Shown here in pieces: positions 60,271 to 64,000 of a stretch of 64,000 nt of DNA; within the stretch, counting starts at the first letter, position 1, and each line of letters begins with the position of its first letter. Below the pieces are notes generated by a model that was not told the DNA's origin, ran no database searches, and was given only the letters and a program-made list of their open reading frames with translations. Location: the NCBI GenBank assembly GCA_011947345.1, contig JAAVTG010000693.1:310001-374000 (forward strand), read 5' to 3'. Source of the stretch: Phytophthora quininea. Its lineage: Eukaryota; Oomycota; Peronosporomycetes; Peronosporales; Peronosporaceae. The position numbers and the translations under genes are program-made.

Positions 60271-61515
60271 TTACAGCCTCGCAGTAGTGTCTTTCTTGTG
60301 TCCCAGCAGTCGGAGTCGGCTGATCCCTCCATCGGGAAACATCTCCAGCTTGACGTAATTCACACCAGCCGGGATATTTTTCACGCTGCCAGCTGCCACG
60401 GAGAAGTAGTGCTGATTATGAGCTTCCAGCTTCACGCGAGGCAGCAGAACGTCCCACTTGAACGCGTTTTCCTTCAGCTCTCTTTCATCTTTCCCATACC
60501 AGCGAGTGCCGTACACCACACAACTCTCTGGGAAATTGCCCTTGAAGTGGTTCGTATCAACCTCCACTTGCTGAATGACTCCGAGATGACCCAACTTCAG
60601 TACCACCCAGTCCTTCCCCGGCACTTCCAGTAGTCCCGTCTTAGGATCCGCTTTCAAGACGGCTGGACGTGTCGCTTTGCGTGCCGTCTCCCATCCGTCC
60701 GCCATCGTCTTGCTGCGTCCTGGCGCCATCAAGTTCCGCGGGTGTCCATAGTGAGCATCGTTGAAAGCCACCACTTGCCCGCCGTGCTCGACACTCACGA
60801 GGTCCAGCAGCTTGGACGTTGGCACGTTCGACCAGTTCTTTACCACGTGGCCGTACACACGTAGCCGTGCAATGCCTCCATCAGGAAACATGTTGACTCG
60901 AAGATGAGTCCACGGGCCTCGCTTAGAAGGCGGAACTTGCAGCAGATTGTGTCGTGTCTGCTCGTATCCAGGCCCCAGTTCGGTTTGTGGCACGATCTCC
61001 GTCCACTGGTGAGACTGGAGCTGCTCTACAATTGCCAGCTCCTCGGCGATGGCACAGACCCCCATGGGTCGTTCAGCAACTGCCTTGTCCGTAAGAATTT
61101 GCAGCGTCTGGTCGGCCTCCGAGCCCTGCGGGAAATGCGCGGCTTGGATGGACACCCGCGGCGCATTGTTGCCGGTGAAGAAGGCCGTATCCACATCGAC
61201 TACATCCACGACACCGCGCAGTCCCAGCGCCACAATGCACCAGTCGTGGCCGGGCGTGCGCTTGCGGCGCGACTCCCAGCCGTCCATCCACTTGCCGAAG
61301 CTCGTGAACTTGTCGGCGATGAAGACTGGAGGCTCAGGAAGCAGCAGGTGGTGCGCGGGGGCGAACCACTCGTCGGTGGCGAACAGCACGCGCGAACCGT
61401 AGGCGGCACTGGCCAGGTCAGTCAGGGTCTCGACTTGCGGAGGCGTCATGGAGAGCTTTGTGTCGCGCTGGGAAGATTGGGGAATGATCGAGGATGACGG
61501 CTGACGTACTTGCAT
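60271..61515 (-). CDS. Allantoicase
   Basis: Cleaves allantoate to ureidoglycolate and urea in purine breakdown. One uninterrupted frame holds both allantoicase repeats: GSRVLFATDEWFAPAHHLL, KWMDGWESRRKRTPGHDWC, VDTAFFTGNNAPRVSIQ, HLRVNMFPDGGIARLRVYG, then VVAFNDAHYGHPRNLMAPG, MADGWETARKATRP, VDTNHFKGNFPESCVV and KLEMFPDGGISRLRLLG. The start is either the ATG at 61515 or the ATG at 61449; GTACGTCAG directly after the first looks like a splice donor, so 61449 or a spliced leader is possible. Convergent with the RCC1 gene, 30 bp between stops. Full family length, no lesion. Confidence 0.95.
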   Translation of the reverse strand: MQVRQPSSSIIPQSSQRDTKLSMTPPQVETLTDLASAAYGSRVLFATDEWFAPAHHLLLPEPPVFIADKFTSFGKWMDGWESRRKRTPGHDWCIVALGLRGVVDVVDVDTAFFTGNNAPRVSIQAAHFPQGSEADQTLQILTDKAVAERPMGVCAIAEELAIVEQLQSHQWTEIVPQTELGPGYEQTRHNLLQVPPSKRGPWTHLRVNMFPDGGIARLRVYGHVVKNWSNVPTSKLLDLVSVEHGGQVVAFNDAHYGHPRNLMAPGRSKTMADGWETARKATRPAVLKADPKTGLLEVPGKDWVVLKLGHLGVIQQVEVDTNHFKGNFPESCVVYGTRWYGKDERELKENAFKWDVLLPRVKLEAHNQHYFSVAAGSVKNIPAGVNYVKLEMFPDGGISRLRLLGHKKDTTARL

Positions 61516-62506
61516 TCACCGTGACCAGCCCCGACGTGGCAAAATTTTGCCTGTTTTTGAACTTCAACTTTTGGCGCCAAAATGATTGGATCTGCCCAAG
61601 ACGACGTGGAGCGTTTGAGCATGTCGTGACGTGACGGAATGCTGCGTTGGCCAGCTTGGAGACGAAAGTCGTGCAGACTGCTGTGGCCGACGGCCACTGG
61701 TTGTTGACAATGGATGCATACGTGCACACTTACGCTCACTGTTGGTGCCGAACAAAGGCAACCACTAACGAGGACAAGAGTGGGCGAGCAAAGTTCGATA
61801 TACGTTGTATGCTTTCATTTGATAGTTATGTCCATGGTGTTCGTCGTTCACTCAGACAAATAGCTCGTTCTTGTCGGAGAACCACGCTGCAGCTGCATTC
61901 GAGTCGTCGACAGGACAGCCGTTGCTGGACGGTGTCGATAGCATCAACAATAGTCTTTTGCCACGTCCACGCAGAAGTGGCCGCCAGCTACTGCACTGCT
62001 GAAACGCGCAACGGCATGTGGCAGGCGAGGTCGAGCCCGGATGACCGTCGACCAGCGAGGGGTGGCAATAAATATAGTTTGGCGCCCGGACTGCGATGCT
62101 GACAGGAGTCCCTCCAGCATAACGGACGCAGCAGCGCGAGCCTTCCTGCTACAGATGATCAATAACCAGTGAAAAGTGCTAGTCGCCGCTTCAAGCTCTG
62201 CAAGTAATGCTCTTCAACTTGGATCCCGCGGCTGCATAGCCGCCGTCACGCTACTCAGAATGGACTTTCGCGCGCCAAGTCGCGTGCAAAGCGCGCCAAC
62301 ACTGACAACACGCGATTCTCAGCCATGCCGTCCACGAGACGGTGTACGCTGAGGTCGCAAGCCAGCGCCACGCTATCCATACTGCAAGAGCCCATCTATA
62401 AACAGCAGAGAGCGCCGCGACAAAAACCGAAAAAGCCTCTGGCGCCGCCTCACACCGAAAAAACCTCGGGCTCGTTTAGGCGGCAAACAAAAACCTCGCC
62501 GCACAC
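61516..62506. other. Intergenic between allantoicase and DYRK kinase
   Basis: A 151-codon plus-strand open frame (61647-62102) lacks an ATG near its start and any domain, so it was not called. The remainder is promoter and leader DNA of the two divergent genes. Confidence 0.4.
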
Positions 62507-62528
62507 TGATTGGCTGAAACTCATTTCC
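62507..62528 (+). promoter_or_regulatory. TGATTGGCTGA box followed by initiator-like ACTCATTTCC
   Basis: The exact 11-mer TGATTGGCTGA lies at 62507-62517, and ACTCATTTCC begins two bases later, resembling the oomycete initiator core TCATTYY. The pair is 78 bp upstream of the chosen kinase ATG at 62595. It argues against starting the protein at the upstream ATG at 62325. Confidence 0.55.
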
Positions 62529-62594
62529 GCGCCTGCTCTGAGAAGAAAACCGCGCTCAAATCGAGAGAAGGAGCAACAAACCGACGCGCCGCCG

Positions 62595-64000
62595 ATGGAG
62601 ATCACGGAGGGCGCCGCCGCGCCCCGGCGGCCGCTCAAGGACACGCCCCGCCACCAGCTCACGCGCGGGCTCATGCGCACGCTCAATGTCATCAACGTGG
62701 TGCGTGCCGGACCGCCAACAGGCCAGCAGAGCGACCGATAGAAAGAGAGACCCCACTTGGGTGTCTCTACTGCTGGCCTGCAGGACGACCGGACAGGACA
62801 ATGCACTGACGCAGGATGTTGTTATATGTACAGAACTACTACCGGAAGCACAACCCTAAGGCCGCGGGCGCTTTGATGAAGAAGAAGAAGCGCACGGCAC
62901 CTGCGAACTACGCCTTCTCCGAGGCAGAGGAGACCTTCAACGGCCGCTACATTGTGCGCGGCCGCAAGCTCGGCGCGGTACGCAACCAACCAACGACGAA
63001 CCGGAGAGTGATACGTCACTAAACATTATGCTATTTGAACTACTGTAGGGCTCTTTTGGACAGGTGGTGGAGGCGCAGGACATCATGACCAACCAGGTCG
63101 TGGCCATCAAGATTGTGCAGAAGAAACAGCAATACACGGACCAGGCACAGACCGAGATCAACATCCTGCAGCAGCTGCACTTGCCGCAGCAGCATGACGC
63201 CACCAACCACATCGGTGCGTCCCATTTTGAACCATTCTAGCCGCGCCCTTGGTTTCGCGGTCTATAAGCGGAAAAGGCGCCAAAGAGTGTCAATAACTAA
63301 CTGTTTTTTACCATGTCTATGTCATGCAGTGCGGCTAACCGATGCGTTCATGCACAAGGGCCACCAGTGCCTCGTGTTCGAGCGGTTGGGCCCCAACCTC
63401 TTTGATGTTCTGCGCGGAACGAACTTCCTCGGCATCAGCCTGAAACTTCTGCGCAAGTTCACGCGGCAGATCCTCAAGGCACTGGAGTACATGCGCCACC
63501 CAATGTCAATGTGATCCACTGCGACTTAAAGCCCGAGAATGTTTTGCTGGTTGCGCACGGCCACAGCTCACTGAAGCTCATTGACTTTGGCAGCTCGTGC
63601 CTCTCACGCAACCAGATCCACCGCTACACGCAGAGCCGCTTTTACCGAGCGCCGGAGGTACTGCTGGGTATGCGCTATACGGCTGCGATCGACATGTGGA
63701 GTCTTGGATGCATTTTGGTGGAAATGCACACTGGCAAGCCACTGTTCTGTGGCTATGACTCGGCTGACCAGCTGCACCGCATCATTAACGTCTTGGGCAT
63801 GCCGCCCCGCGAGCTCATTGCCAACGCCAACGCGAGCTACCGTCGGGAGTACTTCGACGAAGTTGTGATGGTGGAAGGAAACAACCGCTGGGTTGACTAC
63901 CGCCTGAAGGTTCACAAGGCTGTGCCGCCGAAAGGAGTCGATGTGGTGAGTGTCCTAGTGTCTTTTATTTGTTGGGGTATTTGTATGAACGTGTGTGATG
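62595..64000 (+). CDS. DYRK-family protein kinase, 3' end beyond window
   Basis: ATG at 62595 (MEITEGAAAPRRPLKDTP). Exons 62595-62699, 62834-62977, 63049-63214, 63330-63945, then an intron donor (GTGAGT) and the right edge. Phases match throughout. The region before the kinase has NYAFSEAEETFNGRY, the DYRK-homology box. Kinase motifs: GSFGQVVEAQD (Gly loop), VVAIKIVQKK (Lys), HCDLKPENVLL (catalytic loop), LIDFGSSC (DFG), and the activation segment HRYTQSRFYRAPEVLLG with the second of the two usual tyrosines. One C is missing in the run 63499-63501; adding it gives RHPNVNVIHCDL. DYRKs phosphorylate Ser/Thr and autophosphorylate the loop Tyr. C-terminal lobe and tail are not in view. Confidence 0.93.

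Noticed and set aside
61647..62102. 151-codon plus-strand ORF
   Set aside because: Opens with a non-ATG codon, no domain, atypical residue mix.
62325..62594. Upstream in-frame start for the DYRK kinase
   Set aside because: The interval contains the TGATTGGCTGA and initiator-like boxes, so it is more likely promoter and leader.

Overview
The window is nuclear DNA of an oomycete, most likely a Phytophthora-like member of the Peronosporales. The beta-tubulin, threonine dehydratase, presenilin, allantoicase and Spo11 genes are eukaryotic. Introns are few and short (about 50-130 bp) with CTAAC/CTAAT branch sites. Intergenic gaps are often under 150 bp. The mobile DNA is of kinds common in oomycetes: Crypton tyrosine recombinases, one with a GCR1_C domain, plus hAT and Tigger/pogo fragments, Ty3/Gypsy gag-protease and a Fanzor (eukaryotic TnpB).

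Layout. 1-4172 is repeat-derived: a hAT transposase remnant, then a Fanzor. 4289-29937 is a dense housekeeping block: WW-AIM24 mitochondrial protein, beta-tubulin, a sperm-tail-repeat protein, a double nucleotidyl cyclase, a SOSS-B-like ssDNA-binding protein, a very large BEACH/WD40 protein, threonine dehydratase, eIF4B, Rpf2 and phosphoserine phosphatase. 30.2-38.8 kb is a transposon graveyard with two Cryptons in opposite orientation, one split by a Gypsy gag-protease piece, and a Tigger fragment. 39.8-64 kb is again gene-dense: cyclic-nucleotide phosphodiesterase, exocyst Sec5, a PA-domain sorting receptor, a CinA/adenylyltransferase fusion, proteasome alpha-3, a VAMP7-like SNARE, a secreted PAN-domain protein, Spo11, presenilin, an RCC1 protein, allantoicase, and a DYRK kinase cut by the right edge.

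How genes work together. There is no operon logic. Pairs are divergent (presenilin/RCC1, SOSS-B/BEACH, SNARE/PAN) or convergent with ends 30-120 bp apart. Themes recur: cyclic-nucleotide signalling (cyclase, phosphodiesterase), endomembrane traffic (BEACH, Sec5, sorting receptor, SNARE), meiosis and DNA repair (Spo11, SOSS-B).

Caution for every gene model. Many otherwise well-conserved genes are interrupted by frameshifts, and almost all are repaired by adding one base to a mononucleotide run. I read this as a systematic homopolymer-contraction error in the assembly. It matters for the Fanzor: four of its five lesions are of this kind, leaving one true stop codon. Coordinates below span the whole locus across such frameshifts and introns.
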